Of a stretch of 64,000 bases of DNA, positions 49,099 through 59,739 are shown in pieces. Every line of letters begins with the position of its first letter. Position 1 is the first letter of the stretch. A program made the translations under genes and the position numbers. The notes below the pieces were generated by a model. The model was not told the origin of the DNA and searched no databases. It saw only the letters and a program-made list of their open reading frames with translations. This DNA is from Butyrivibrio sp. (GTDB lineage Bacteria; Bacillota; Clostridia; Lachnospirales; Lachnospiraceae): contig JAEEXE010000007.1 in the NCBI GenBank assembly GCA_016291375.1, forward strand, positions 39,546 to 103,545, given 5' to 3'.

Positions 49099-49742
49099 CA
49101 GAAAATCTTCTCCTCTTCATATCCTTCGATGATGACTTTACGGTCAACCACCTTAACCTTGCCGTTGGCAATGAGATCTATGGCCATCGGCATTATCTTC
49201 CACTCCGCCTGCTCCATAATACGTCTCTGAAGAACTTCGGGAGTATCATCCTGTCTTATCATAACGGGCTTCTGTAAGATAATGGGACCTGTATCTGTTC
49301 CCTCATCAACAAAATGAACTGTCGCTCCGGACACTCTTACGCCCCTCTCAAGTACCTTCTCATGAACTTTAAGTCCATAATATCCCGTTCCGCAAAAAGA
49401 AGGGATAAGCGAAGGATGAATGTTGATGATCTTGTTGGGGAATGCCTTTACAACGCACTCCGGAATAACAACAAGACATCCCGCAAGTACTATAAGATCG
49501 GGGTTTGCGTCCTGTAATATCTTAAGCAGTGCCTCATTAAAATCCGCTCTGCTGTCAAACTCCTTGGGGCTCTTTGCAACATACGGTATGCCTGCCTTCT
49601 TTGCTCTCTCAAGAGCATATGCATCCGGATTGTTGCTGTAAACCAGCGATATCTTGGTATTGGTAATAACACCGCTGTCTATTCCGTCTATAATTGCCTG
49701 TAAATTGGTACCGCCTCCGGATACCATTACCGCTATATTCAT
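49098..49742 (-). CDS. purN: phosphoribosylglycinamide formyltransferase
   Basis: VSGGGTNLQAIID; INIHPSLIPSFCG. Confidence 0.96.
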   Translation of the reverse strand: MNIAVMVSGGGTNLQAIIDGIDSGVITNTKISLVYSNNPDAYALERAKKAGIPYVAKSPKEFDSRADFNEALLKILQDANPDLIVLAGCLVVIPECVVKAFPNKIINIHPSLIPSFCGTGYYGLKVHEKVLERGVRVSGATVHFVDEGTDTGPIILQKPVMIRQDDTPEVLQRRIMEQAEWKIMPMAIDLIANGKVKVVDRKVIIEGYEEEKIF

Positions 49743-50770
49743 ACGAGCTCTACACCCTTCTCACCGTTCTCGGCACTTCCTACTATCCAAGCCTTGTCGC
49801 CTGAAGCCTCAATAGCCTTCATGGTAGCATCTACATCGGCCGGATCAACTGCAAGGACCATTCCAAGTCCCATGTTGTAGGTGTTGTACATCATCTCTTC
49901 CTCAATGCCGCCCTTCTTCTGCATAAGGCTGAAAATAGGAGGAATATCATAGCTGTTCTTCTTGATGACAGCCTTTATTCCATCGGGAAGCATTCTGGGA
50001 ATATTCTCATAGAAACCGCCGCCTGTAATATGGCTGCAGCCCTTAACCTTAACGCCTGCATTTTTGATAGACTTCATCATCTTCACATATATTCTTGTAG
50101 GAGTTAAAAGAGTCTCACCAAGAGTAGCACCAAGCTCATCATAATATGTATCAAGACTCTCTTTGGTCATATCAAAGACCTTACGAACAAGTGAAAAGCC
50201 GTTGCTGTGTACTCCGCTTGAAGCAACTCCAATAAGCACATCTCCTGCCTTAATGGAGCTTCCGTCTATCATATCTTTGCGGTCAACCACGCCAACAGCA
50301 AATCCTGCAACATCATACTCGTCCTCAGGCATAAGTCCGGGATGCTCAGCTGTCTCTCCACCGATAAGTGCTGCGTCTGACTGCTTACAGCCCTCTGCAA
50401 CTCCCTTAACGATAGCTGCAATTTTCTCAGGAATATTCTTGCCGCATGCAATGTAATCAAGGAAGAACAAAGGCTCTCCGCCTGCACATGCAACGTCGTT
50501 AACGCACATAGCTACAGCATCGATACCGATAGTGTCATGTTTATCAAGAAGGAATGCAAGCTTAATCTTGGTTCCTACTCCGTCTGTTCCTGACAAAAGA
50601 ACCGGATCTTCCATTTCCTTTATCTTGCTAAGTGAAAATGCTCCGGAGAATCCTCCGAGTCCGCCAAGTACCTCAGGTCTGTTAGTCTCTTTAACATAAC
50701 CCTTGATAAGTTCTACAGATTTGTAACCGGCTTCAATGTCAACTCCGGCCTTCTTGTAATCCAGTGCCAT
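49739..50770 (-). CDS. purM: phosphoribosylformylglycinamidine cyclo-ligase
   Basis: SGTDGVGTKIKLA; GGETAEHPGLM; HITGGGFYENIPRMLP. Confidence 0.97.
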   Translation of the reverse strand: MALDYKKAGVDIEAGYKSVELIKGYVKETNRPEVLGGLGGFSGAFSLSKIKEMEDPVLLSGTDGVGTKIKLAFLLDKHDTIGIDAVAMCVNDVACAGGEPLFFLDYIACGKNIPEKIAAIVKGVAEGCKQSDAALIGGETAEHPGLMPEDEYDVAGFAVGVVDRKDMIDGSSIKAGDVLIGVASSGVHSNGFSLVRKVFDMTKESLDTYYDELGATLGETLLTPTRIYVKMMKSIKNAGVKVKGCSHITGGGFYENIPRMLPDGIKAVIKKNSYDIPPIFSLMQKKGGIEEEMMYNTYNMGLGMVLAVDPADVDATMKAIEASGDKAWIVGSAENGEKGVELV

Positions 50771-50830
50771 AATATTTACTCCTCATTCTAAAAAAATATA
50801 TATTGGTGTCTATTCTGTGACACCGGGTTA

Positions 50831-51349
50831 TCAATAGTTCTTGTAGCCTACTTCCTGAAGTTTCTGATCCTTGGCTACAACCGCATCCTTAAGTGAAGCT
50901 GTATAAGCCTTGAGTTTACCCAAAATCTCATCATCGCTTGTTGCCAGGATCTTGGCTGCAAGAATTCCGGCGTTGGCACCACCATTGATAGCAACGGTCG
51001 CAACAGGAATTCCTGAAGGCATCTGTACGATACTGTATAAAGAATCACGGCCTCCCAGTGAAGTTGTATGCATGGGTATTCCGATTACGGGCATGGGGAA
51101 GATCGCTGCGCACATTCCGGGAAGATGTGCTGCCATTCCTGCTCCCGCGATAATAACCTTAAATCCTTTTTCTTCTGCAGTCTTAGCATACTCAAAAAAT
51201 TCATCAGGCTCCCTATGCGCTGATATAATGCGCATCTCATAAGAAATACCAAGCTGATCGAGAATATCAGCTGCTTTTGACATAACAGGCATGTCTGAGT
51301 CACTACCCATTACAATTCCAACTTTTGCCATGTTTTCCTCCATTTGCAT
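50831..51349 (-). CDS. purE: 5-(carboxyamino)imidazole ribonucleotide mutase
   Basis: VGIVMGSDSDMPVM; ISAHREPD; GAGMAAHLPGM; GIPMHTTSLGG. Confidence 0.97.
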   Translation of the reverse strand: MQMEENMAKVGIVMGSDSDMPVMSKAADILDQLGISYEMRIISAHREPDEFFEYAKTAEEKGFKVIIAGAGMAAHLPGMCAAIFPMPVIGIPMHTTSLGGRDSLYSIVQMPSGIPVATVAINGGANAGILAAKILATSDDEILGKLKAYTASLKDAVVAKDQKLQEVGYKNY

Positions 51350-51402
51350 TGCAATATTTAGTCCCTTGTATCATAGCACAATACAATATATTGTGCCAGT
51401 CT

Positions 51403-53505
51403 TTACTCATCTAAAGCTTTGTTTAGTTCCTCCGTACCCGGAAGCACGAAACGTCCTTCCTTCATGATGGTTACTCCGCTTCCGTCCTCTCTTACCGCGG
51501 TTATCTCACCGAGTTCGTCGTACGGAATGGTTATATCGGTATGGCAGTTAAAATAAGCCTTATCGGGAACTGTTTTTCTTTCCGCGGAAATCTCATTTTC
51601 TTTTGCGATATGTCTTTTTCCGTCGGGATTAAATGTATCGTTATCCTCATCAAATGAGTAGCAGGTGTCACCTACGGCAAAATGCGGTCCGGTCTTCTCT
51701 GCAATGAGAATATCCAGCTTGTCGGCAACATCATACTTTCTTGCAAATGTATACGCCGTGGTATTGGTACCAATGGCAAACTCTCCTATGGGAAGAGTTT
51801 TGTGATTATACAGAATATTGTCGTTTATGTATTTGCGATTTTCTTCTTCGGATTCAAAATTGGAACAGTTGTAATCAGTTATGCAGCCGTCCTTAAACCT
51901 TATCTCAAGATCCTTGAAATAAAGTCCCAAAAGATATACGCCAGTCACATGAAGAGTTCCCTCAGTTCCCTTTAACACAGGTGAAGTAAACACCTCTCCC
52001 ACGGGAATGTTGACGTCAGCGACGCAGTTTTCAAAGTTGGTCTCGGAGGACTTATCCTTAAGCTCATGGAGCATAACCTTCATATCCGTGCGATTATCTC
52101 CCATGCCCTTAACTACCACATACTTGGCTTCATCAAGAGCATCTATGAGCTTTTGCTGAATTGTCTGGTAGAGCTTGTAGTCCAATGTGTTGATCTTGAC
52201 AACTTCCTCAAAAATCTCTTCGAATCTGTCGCTGATCTCCGAAACAGGGAAAGAAATTATGGTAAAGCTTCTCTCCTTCTGGATAATATATTCGTTCTGC
52301 AAAAGTCCCGCCTGGATCTTGTACTCACCCAGCATCTTCTGCTGCTTCTCATCAAGGTGAACCGCTTCCTTTTTGGGCTCAGGTGAAAAAGGCTTTTCTC
52401 CGAATGCCTCAAGTATCGCAGGACCTCCGTATAACTTTGCTTCCTTCTTGTATCTCTCTCCGGCAGCCTTTATTGCTTCAAGCTTTCTGTTCATAAGAGC
52501 TGAGTCAAAAAAGAGTCCGAAATCATCTTTGTGGTCATAGTCAAACTGCTTATTGGGAATAGCTCCGCAATACGCCGTCCTTCTGGCGCTTCCATCCACA
52601 TAGAATATACTTGTAAGAGATCTGTATATGCTTGACTTCATTCCGATCTTTTCCAGATTGGAAACGGCCTTTTTGATTATTCTTTCAAATCCAAGAACAT
52701 ATATCACGGAAGCAGTACTCTTTATGGAAATATCTTTTCCCGTAGCTGCAAAGCCGATCCTATAGCCTTCAGTAAAAGTATCCGCAAGCTTGGTGATCTC
52801 TTCCTCAGGCAAAGACTGGAGGTGACGGGCTATTGTAAGTTCGTTATCCGTTATGTACTCACCAAATTTGTAAAGATATCTCACATCGGAAAGATCACTT
52901 TCCATAATTATCTCTCTGGCAAAATCCTTAACGGGATCAACGATCTGAGCGAATCTGAGCATTCTCTCTTCTTCTGCGTAATCACTGTAGAACCAGTACA
53001 TGATCTGTCTGACGCTCTCATAAGAAGGAAGTTTACCTTCGGAATCAGCAAAAGAAAATACTCCGTACACCTCAAGAAACAGCTCCATACGGATCACCAT
53101 ATCAAACTTTTGCTGCTCAAAAGCTGACACGATAAGGTATCTCATCTCATAATAAAGAGCTGAAAGAAGCTTACCAAAGTCATCTCCTAGCTTAGCGCAG
53201 GCGTATGTCGGATTACCGTAACTCACATCATAGTTCTCGGGAAGAATATCCGCATAAAGATCGTGATTTCTCTTTTGCAGAAGTTCAAGAGAGTCCTTAT
53301 CTGGTCCATTGGCACTTGCCCAGGAATAAGTCTCTTTTATCATTTCAAGGAAAGATCTGACAGACTGAAAATATAGATCAAATTCTTTATTATCAAGATG
53401 CTCTGCAGCCATTTCTGAAATCCTCTCAGCTGCAAGCTCATATCTTTCATTTATTACACCGTCTCCGGATTCAAATTCAAATATAAGTTCATTTTCATTA
53501 CTCAT
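51403..53505 (-). CDS. aminopeptidase (M29-like C-terminal region)
   Basis: EFAIGTNTTAYTFARKYDVADKLDILIAEKTGPHFAVGDTC; large N-terminal extension. Confidence 0.75.
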   Translation of the reverse strand: MSNENELIFEFESGDGVINERYELAAERISEMAAEHLDNKEFDLYFQSVRSFLEMIKETYSWASANGPDKDSLELLQKRNHDLYADILPENYDVSYGNPTYACAKLGDDFGKLLSALYYEMRYLIVSAFEQQKFDMVIRMELFLEVYGVFSFADSEGKLPSYESVRQIMYWFYSDYAEEERMLRFAQIVDPVKDFAREIIMESDLSDVRYLYKFGEYITDNELTIARHLQSLPEEEITKLADTFTEGYRIGFAATGKDISIKSTASVIYVLGFERIIKKAVSNLEKIGMKSSIYRSLTSIFYVDGSARRTAYCGAIPNKQFDYDHKDDFGLFFDSALMNRKLEAIKAAGERYKKEAKLYGGPAILEAFGEKPFSPEPKKEAVHLDEKQQKMLGEYKIQAGLLQNEYIIQKERSFTIISFPVSEISDRFEEIFEEVVKINTLDYKLYQTIQQKLIDALDEAKYVVVKGMGDNRTDMKVMLHELKDKSSETNFENCVADVNIPVGEVFTSPVLKGTEGTLHVTGVYLLGLYFKDLEIRFKDGCITDYNCSNFESEEENRKYINDNILYNHKTLPIGEFAIGTNTTAYTFARKYDVADKLDILIAEKTGPHFAVGDTCYSFDEDNDTFNPDGKRHIAKENEISAERKTVPDKAYFNCHTDITIPYDELGEITAVREDGSGVTIMKEGRFVLPGTEELNKALDE

Positions 53506-53513
53506 AAAACTAA

Positions 53514-53888
53514 TTACCTCAAACCTAAGATCAGCAAAAATACAATAAATGCGACGGACAGGAAATTAAGTACTATGCCGATATTGGGAAAAAACTTGAA
53601 TATATCTTTTTCCATTCTGGACATGATTCCTATAACTAACCCTATACATGAAAATATCGCCGCAACAAAAGCCGCTGCGGCGTATTGTACAAGAGCCTGT
53701 CCTCCATTTTGGTATGAAAAGAGCACAGCCAGTGAAAGTGTGATCACTGACAGTGCGCCAAGTACAGCAGACATTATACCCTTCTCGGGATGTCTGTTAT
53801 CTGTAAACATATATCTTTCCCTAATGGGATCTATTTTTTTGATGTAGGAATTAATTATCTTCCTAAGTCTAAACACTAAATTTTTCAT
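53514..53888 (-). CDS. small multi-TM membrane protein of unknown function
   Basis: Three hydrophobic segments. Confidence 0.7.
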   Translation of the reverse strand: MKNLVFRLRKIINSYIKKIDPIRERYMFTDNRHPEKGIMSAVLGALSVITLSLAVLFSYQNGGQALVQYAAAAFVAAIFSCIGLVIGIMSRMEKDIFKFFPNIGIVLNFLSVAFIVFLLILGLR

Positions 53889-53889
53889 A

Positions 53890-54042
53890 TCAGATTATAA
53901 TCTTCTTGCGGCTTCCAAGAAGCTTAGCGCCGCTAATTATCAAAAGTACTCCTGCTGCAATCCCCGCTACAATGGAAATAACTCCAAATGCAATATTTAA
54001 AGCTCCTGTTGTACCAAGTACTTTATATGTATGCTCATCCAT
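53890..54042 (-). CDS. 50-aa single-TM small protein (MDEHTYKVLGTTGALNIAFGVISIVAGIAAGVLLIISGAKLLGSRKKIII), absent from ORF track
   Basis: ATG preceded by GAGG Shine-Dalgarno (gaggtatcaca), clean stop TGA, fills gap between neighbours. Confidence 0.7.
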   Translation of the reverse strand: MDEHTYKVLGTTGALNIAFGVISIVAGIAAGVLLIISGAKLLGSRKKIII

Positions 54043-54069
54043 TGTGATACCTCCTCAATAAGAAAAAAA

Positions 54070-54753
54070 TCAATCCTTCTTGGCTCCGTACTCTGCATAG
54101 TACTCATCGATAGACTTCTTGATATCCTTGGTAAGGATAACTTCGCCGTCGATAGGTCTGTTGTAGAGATAAGTTACAACATCATCCATTGTTACGATTG
54201 AATGTGCGCTGAAGCCGTATCTCTCTTTAATCTCATCAAGAGCGCTCATATCAGAATCCTGGCCCTTCTCCTGTCTGTTGAGAGAAACCATAAGTCCAAC
54301 TATATCGCAATCAGCCTGTTCTCTGATGATCGGAACTGTCTCTTCAATGGACTTACCTGATGTGGTAACATCCTCGATAATAAGAACTCTGTCTCCATCG
54401 CGAAGCTTGGTTCCGAGAAGGATACCCTTATCTCCGTGATCCTTGATCTCTTTTCTGTTGGAACAGTATCTGATCTCTCTTCCGTATAACTCACTTATTG
54501 CCATGCTGGTTGCTACTGCAAGGGGAATTCCCTTATATGCAGGTCCGAAAAGGACATCGAATTCAAGACCAAATGTATCATGAATCGCTCTGGCATAGTA
54601 ATTACCAAGTTTCTTGAGCTGTGAGCCTGTGACATAAGCTCCTGCGTTCATAAAGAAAGGAGATTTACGTCCGCTCTTGAGAGTGAACTCCCCAAACTTA
54701 AGGACATTACTGTCCACCATAAATTCAATAAATTCTTCCTTGTATCTTTCCAT
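54070..54753 (-). CDS. pyrE: orotate phosphoribosyltransferase
   Basis: VLFGPAYKGIPLA; VLIIEDVTTSGKSIEETV PRPP motif. Confidence 0.95.
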   Translation of the reverse strand: MERYKEEFIEFMVDSNVLKFGEFTLKSGRKSPFFMNAGAYVTGSQLKKLGNYYARAIHDTFGLEFDVLFGPAYKGIPLAVATSMAISELYGREIRYCSNRKEIKDHGDKGILLGTKLRDGDRVLIIEDVTTSGKSIEETVPIIREQADCDIVGLMVSLNRQEKGQDSDMSALDEIKERYGFSAHSIVTMDDVVTYLYNRPIDGEVILTKDIKKSIDEYYAEYGAKKD

Positions 54754-54891
54754 CTCCCTCAGCTCCTTTTTATCATATTATATGATATACAGATCACTCC
54801 ATGACCTATGTCATCATAGCAATTATACAAACATAACACGCGGATATTATAGCACCTTGAAACTATATACACAATCAACATAAAACAATTC

Positions 54892-54922
54892 GCGAGTGAA
54901 TTTTTTTCACCCGCGAAATTTA
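54892..54922 (-). terminator. intrinsic terminator after pyrF
   Basis: tttcgcgggtgaaaaaaattcactcgcgaattgtttta on minus strand. Confidence 0.75.
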
Positions 54923-55846
54923 TTATCTGGAAGAAAGTGCGCCGGCAATATCCTCTTTCATATCAAACACGGCTGCTCTTGCTGCTGCGCCAACATTTCC
55001 GTCGTATTTCTTATAATCTTCATTTTTCCATGCTGCTATTATTCCTCTTGAGGAATTAACAATAGCTCCAAGTCCGTCTTTATTAAAGAAGTTGACAAGG
55101 TCTTTGCCCTTGCCGCCCTGTGCACCGTATCCGGGAACAAGAATATAAGCATGAGGCATGATGTCTCTTAGAACTTTGCCCATCTCAGGATATGTGGCAC
55201 CGACAACCGCTCCAACATTGCTGTATGAGCCGTCCATAGACTCAAGTCCCCACTGTTCAACCTGCGCGCCAACAAGCTCATAGAGAGGCTTGCCGTCTAT
55301 CAGTCTGTCCTGGAACTCTCCGCTTGAAGGATTGGAAGTCTTTACAAGTACGAAGATACCCTTATCCTCCTTGTTGCAGACATTAATAAAAGGCTTAACA
55401 CCGTCAGAACCAAGATAAGGATTAACTGTTGCGAAGTCCTCATCAAAACCGCTAAATGAGTTGCCTTCAATGGTGATCTGTCCAAGATGTCCCACAGCGT
55501 AAGACTCTGAAGTTGATCCAATATCACCTCTCTTGATATCTCCTATAACGATAAGCCCTTTTTCCTTACAATATTCAACTGTCTTTTTGAATGTGATAAG
55601 TCCGGGAATACCAAGTTCCTCATACATAGCGATCTGAGGTTTAACCGCAGGTACCACATCATATATATTATCAATGATTTCTTTGTTGAACTGCCAGAAT
55701 GCCTCTGCTGCCCCTTCCGGATTAGCTCCTTTTTCCTCAAAGCATTTTTTCTTAAGATCATCGGGAATAAATCCGAGCTTGGGATCAAGTCCCACAACAA
55801 TAGGTGCTCCGGTCTTCTCAATTCTGTCAATAAGCTTAGAAATCAT
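54923..55846 (-). CDS. pyrF: orotidine-5'-phosphate decarboxylase
   Basis: VVGLDPKLGFIP; VIGDIKRGDIGSTSESYA; type 2 OMPDC. Confidence 0.95.
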   Translation of the reverse strand: MISKLIDRIEKTGAPIVVGLDPKLGFIPDDLKKKCFEEKGANPEGAAEAFWQFNKEIIDNIYDVVPAVKPQIAMYEELGIPGLITFKKTVEYCKEKGLIVIGDIKRGDIGSTSESYAVGHLGQITIEGNSFSGFDEDFATVNPYLGSDGVKPFINVCNKEDKGIFVLVKTSNPSSGEFQDRLIDGKPLYELVGAQVEQWGLESMDGSYSNVGAVVGATYPEMGKVLRDIMPHAYILVPGYGAQGGKGKDLVNFFNKDGLGAIVNSSRGIIAAWKNEDYKKYDGNVGAAARAAVFDMKEDIAGALSSR

Positions 55847-55861
55847 TATATTATACCTTCC

Positions 55862-56641
55862 TTAGTTTATGGATTTGCCGTCAAAAAACTCATCTATAGA
55901 AGCTATAAGTTTTTCTTTTGGCATGGATTTTAATAAATATTTGTCCGGCTTAAATTGTAATACCTTCATGACACTTTCCTTGTCATCTTTTGCCGTCAGG
56001 AATATAACAGGAATATTGCTAAGAAGCGTATTATCACGTATCTCTCGCATTACAGCGGGACCGTCAAGTACAGGCATCTCATAGTCAAGAAGTATGAGAT
56101 CGATCGGATTCTCTGCAAGAAAAGAAAGCGCGATCTTGCCGGAACTTGCCATATAGACATGATACTTAACAGACAGCCAGGTCTTCATCATACGAAGCAT
56201 GGCTCCGTCATCGTCTACAATAAGGATCTTCTTTTTTAATCTGTCATCCACCTCACTGTAGTCTATAACAGTATCCAGATCTCTTGCAAGAAGTTTAACG
56301 TCAAGGGGTCTTAGATACATTTCCTGAATCTTGTTCTTGGGAATATACTCATTAGCCAGATCAAATTCTTCCTGTTTTCCTATAAGATACAGCATAAATC
56401 GCTCTCTATCAATAGCCTCATCGAGATATTCAAAAAAGTCCGCATAATTCCTATTAAGATCTCCCATATACAAAATGTATATGCCAGGTCTATCTTCAAG
56501 ATCCTTTATTTTCTGCACATCCGGTCGTATGCAGATTACTTCGTACCCCTCTTTTTCCAGTCCTTTTTCAATGGCATTTACCATAAAGCTTTTTTCAAGA
56601 CCAATTAACAAAACACTTTTTTCCATCTTCACATCTCCCAT
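55862..56641 (-). CDS. response regulator with C-terminal REC domain
   Basis: KILIVDDDGAMLRMM…LILLDYEMPVLDGPAVM…VIFLTAKDD. Confidence 0.9.
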   Translation of the reverse strand: MGDVKMEKSVLLIGLEKSFMVNAIEKGLEKEGYEVICIRPDVQKIKDLEDRPGIYILYMGDLNRNYADFFEYLDEAIDRERFMLYLIGKQEEFDLANEYIPKNKIQEMYLRPLDVKLLARDLDTVIDYSEVDDRLKKKILIVDDDGAMLRMMKTWLSVKYHVYMASSGKIALSFLAENPIDLILLDYEMPVLDGPAVMREIRDNTLLSNIPVIFLTAKDDKESVMKVLQFKPDKYLLKSMPKEKLIASIDEFFDGKSIN

Positions 56642-56650
56642 TTATCTGCA

Positions 56651-59600
56651 TCACAACAATTCCATAATTCCGTCTCTGTCTACCGCCGCAAGAAGTCTCT
56701 TTGTTTCCTCATATTTTTCTTTATACTCATCGGGAATGTTATACTCACTTAGCATGTTCATAATGTCATCCGCACTGTCAAAATATGATCCCGAAACGAA
56801 TTCCTTTATTGAACGGAAGGCCCCCTCAAGCTCTTCCTTATCAATCTGCGGTTTGTCTGTAATCTCCTCATCTTCCCCAAAGGAAAGCTTGGAATAAAAG
56901 CTTCGATATTCTTCTACAAGTTCCTTATATTTTTCTTTTATCTTTTCTATATCCTTGTTAAGACCGCATTTTTCCATATACTCAGCCATTTCAGAAAGAG
57001 AAAAGGCTCCGATGGCTTTAGCTGAACTCTTAAGGCCATGAACATATATAGTAAAGTTCTTGATATCGCCTTTTTGGGCACTCTCTTCTATAAGATCGGC
57101 CCTCTCTTTTATGGTGAGTCTGAAGTCTTTCATAACATCCCTTGCAACCGTAGGTGATCCGCAGCGTGCTATGGCAGCGTTTATGTCAACGCACCTTGCC
57201 TTAAGAAGTTCTGCCATTGCCTCCTTCTCATTGTCGTCAAGTTCATCTTTTTGTTCTGACTCATAATCGGGGTCTCCGGGCTTTGATACCTTGTACTCAG
57301 GAAGGTAACTTAGTATCATTTCCTCAAGTTTTGGCGGATTAACAGGCTTTGAAAGGTAGTTTACAAAACCCTCCTTAAGATACATCTCTCTGGAACCCGA
57401 GATGGCATTAGCTGTAAGTGCCACTACCGGCGCGCCTTTACTTAAATTATCCTCCATTTTTTCCATGGTATGAAATGCCTGAATACCGTCAATGTCCGGC
57501 ATTCTGTGATCAAGAAAAATAAGGTCGTATTTATTTTTTTTGACCAATTCAAATGCTGCCTTGGCGCTTATAGCAGTGTCAACCTTGACCATTGTGTTCT
57601 TAAGAAGTCCTTCGATAACCGTAAGGTTGGTCTTAATATCATCAACTACCAGTATTGCTGCTGTTGGAGCGTGGAAGCTTTCCTTGTAGCTAAGCACACT
57701 TATGGCGTTGTCCTTATAGGTCTGTGTCAGCTTGCCTATCGGCTCTCTGCTCACCACTGTCTGCTCAAGATTAAAATAAAACTCCGATCCCACGCCGTAC
57801 TGGCTTTTTACTTCCAGACGCGATCCCATCATAAGAAGAAGGCTGCTTACAATAGTTATTCCAAGTCCTGTTCCTTCTATGGTCCTGTTTCTCTTTTCAT
57901 CAAGTCTTTCAAAGGCATCCGTGAGTCTCTCAATATCTTCAGCTTTAATTCCTATTCCGGTGTCTTTTATTCTCACCTTGAGAATTATCTTTTCATCAAA
58001 CTGCTCCTCAGGATATTCCGGAATGTAATCCTCATAGCCAACTTCAAAGGTAACGCTGCCTTTTTCCGTGTACTTTACGGCATTGGTCATGATGTTCATT
58101 ATGCACTGTTTTATGCGAATCTCATCGCCAAAAAGAATGTGCGGAATATTCTCATCAACATCCAAAATAAACTCAAGTCCCTTATCCTCTGCCCTTAGAA
58201 GTGCCATATTGGCAACGTCGTTAATAAGAGATCCAAGCTCATATTCCACGGGGATTATCTCCATTCTTCCCGCTTCTATCTTGGAAAAATCCAGGATATC
58301 ATTTATAAGAGCCAAAAGAGTCTTTCCTGAATTTTTAATATCCAGGGCATAGCCCAGAACTTCTTTGTCCTTACTCTCTCTTAGGATCATCTCATCAAAA
58401 CCAAGAACCGCATTTATAGGGGTTCTTATCTCATGAGAAATATTGGATAGAAACCTGGATTTTGCTTCATTGGCAAGCTTTTCTGTCTGTAGCTGATCCT
58501 CTATGACCTGTCTCGACTTAACAAGCTCGACGTATTCGATCAGCCTATACAAAGTTAGATCCACTGCGTGATACAGCTCTTCGATCTCATCGTCGGTTTT
58601 TATGGAAAGCTTATGGATTTCGCTGACTTTTTTGGCAATATCAATTTCTTCCGAATTGTAGATATCGGAAACTCCCTTAGAAAGATTCCTTATAGGCTCA
58701 GCAATCCTTCGCTGGGCAAATCTGTTTACGAATATGGCAAGGGGTATGACTATGATAGAGATAAGCATCGCAAGCTTGACGCTGTACTGGGATTTATTAA
58801 ACTCTCTTGCAGGCGCCACTGAACTTAGCATTCCGTGTTCTGAGATCAGGGTATTACTGACTATTCCCTCCAGCATTTCTGCATTCTGAGCGCTCACCCA
58901 TTCTCCGGATGCTTCATCCATGTAGGAGTCCTCTGACACAACACTCATGGTCGGTATCAGGGTATTGGCTGAAAGCTCCGCCGATATTCCAAGTACCAGA
59001 GCTTCAAACACAATGATCCCCATCACAACTCTACCGATCCTGGATTTTCCCTCTACGATGTATCTGTCGTCATCATCCAGAATATTGATATCCACGTAGT
59101 ATTTGCCGCTTCCAAACAAGAGCTTTTTGCTATCGGGAACAAATCTGAAAAAGAAATATACAAAAAGGCATCCTATCAGACACCCCGGCGCTTCGGCAAA
59201 AAAGAACTTCCAGAAATTGCCGACATTTATGCTCTGTGCAGGTCTTCCGCCCAAAAGGACCAGGATGGTTCCCCACAAATCTCCAACAAAAAGCTGCAGT
59301 ATAACTGAAGCAGCAAGGCACTTATACCATTTCTTAAAGAAGCCGTTTATGGTGAGTATATTAACAGTGCAGGCAACAACCAGATATATGAATGTAAGGT
59401 ATGAGAATCCACTGGACATAAAGCATCTGTATATGAATACTATGAGGACCATTCCCATTGCGGGAACTATGCCGCATATTGCAGATACGATTATGGTGGG
59501 AACGTATTTAAAGATATAGAAAAGATATGACAATGCGGCGTTGGAATTATCTAAGTAGTAGACGTTTCGGCTATAGATGATGGTAAAAAGGGATGCGATG

Positions 59601-59671
59601 AGAACAAGAACAAAATCCACCCGGTTTTTTTTGGATAAATTTGTAAGTAGTCTGCTATTCATGACGATCAC
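56651..59671 (-). CDS. hybrid sensor histidine kinase with REC and Hpt domains
   Basis: SNISHEIRTPINAVLGFDEM; HATPase; LIFLDHRMPDIDGIQAF; Hpt VHGLKSSAKAIGA. Confidence 0.94.
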   Translation of the reverse strand: MIVMNSRLLTNLSKKNRVDFVLVLIASLFTIIYSRNVYYLDNSNAALSYLFYIFKYVPTIIVSAICGIVPAMGMVLIVFIYRCFMSSGFSYLTFIYLVVACTVNILTINGFFKKWYKCLAASVILQLFVGDLWGTILVLLGGRPAQSINVGNFWKFFFAEAPGCLIGCLFVYFFFRFVPDSKKLLFGSGKYYVDINILDDDDRYIVEGKSRIGRVVMGIIVFEALVLGISAELSANTLIPTMSVVSEDSYMDEASGEWVSAQNAEMLEGIVSNTLISEHGMLSSVAPAREFNKSQYSVKLAMLISIIVIPLAIFVNRFAQRRIAEPIRNLSKGVSDIYNSEEIDIAKKVSEIHKLSIKTDDEIEELYHAVDLTLYRLIEYVELVKSRQVIEDQLQTEKLANEAKSRFLSNISHEIRTPINAVLGFDEMILRESKDKEVLGYALDIKNSGKTLLALINDILDFSKIEAGRMEIIPVEYELGSLINDVANMALLRAEDKGLEFILDVDENIPHILFGDEIRIKQCIMNIMTNAVKYTEKGSVTFEVGYEDYIPEYPEEQFDEKIILKVRIKDTGIGIKAEDIERLTDAFERLDEKRNRTIEGTGLGITIVSSLLLMMGSRLEVKSQYGVGSEFYFNLEQTVVSREPIGKLTQTYKDNAISVLSYKESFHAPTAAILVVDDIKTNLTVIEGLLKNTMVKVDTAISAKAAFELVKKNKYDLIFLDHRMPDIDGIQAFHTMEKMEDNLSKGAPVVALTANAISGSREMYLKEGFVNYLSKPVNPPKLEEMILSYLPEYKVSKPGDPDYESEQKDELDDNEKEAMAELLKARCVDINAAIARCGSPTVARDVMKDFRLTIKERADLIEESAQKGDIKNFTIYVHGLKSSAKAIGAFSLSEMAEYMEKCGLNKDIEKIKEKYKELVEEYRSFYSKLSFGEDEEITDKPQIDKEELEGAFRSIKEFVSGSYFDSADDIMNMLSEYNIPDEYKEKYEETKRLLAAVDRDGIMELL

Positions 59672-59739
59672 CCCACATGATAACCACGAAACTTTAACTA
59701 TCTACCGCACCACTATTTTACCACAATTAAGTGTGTGCA

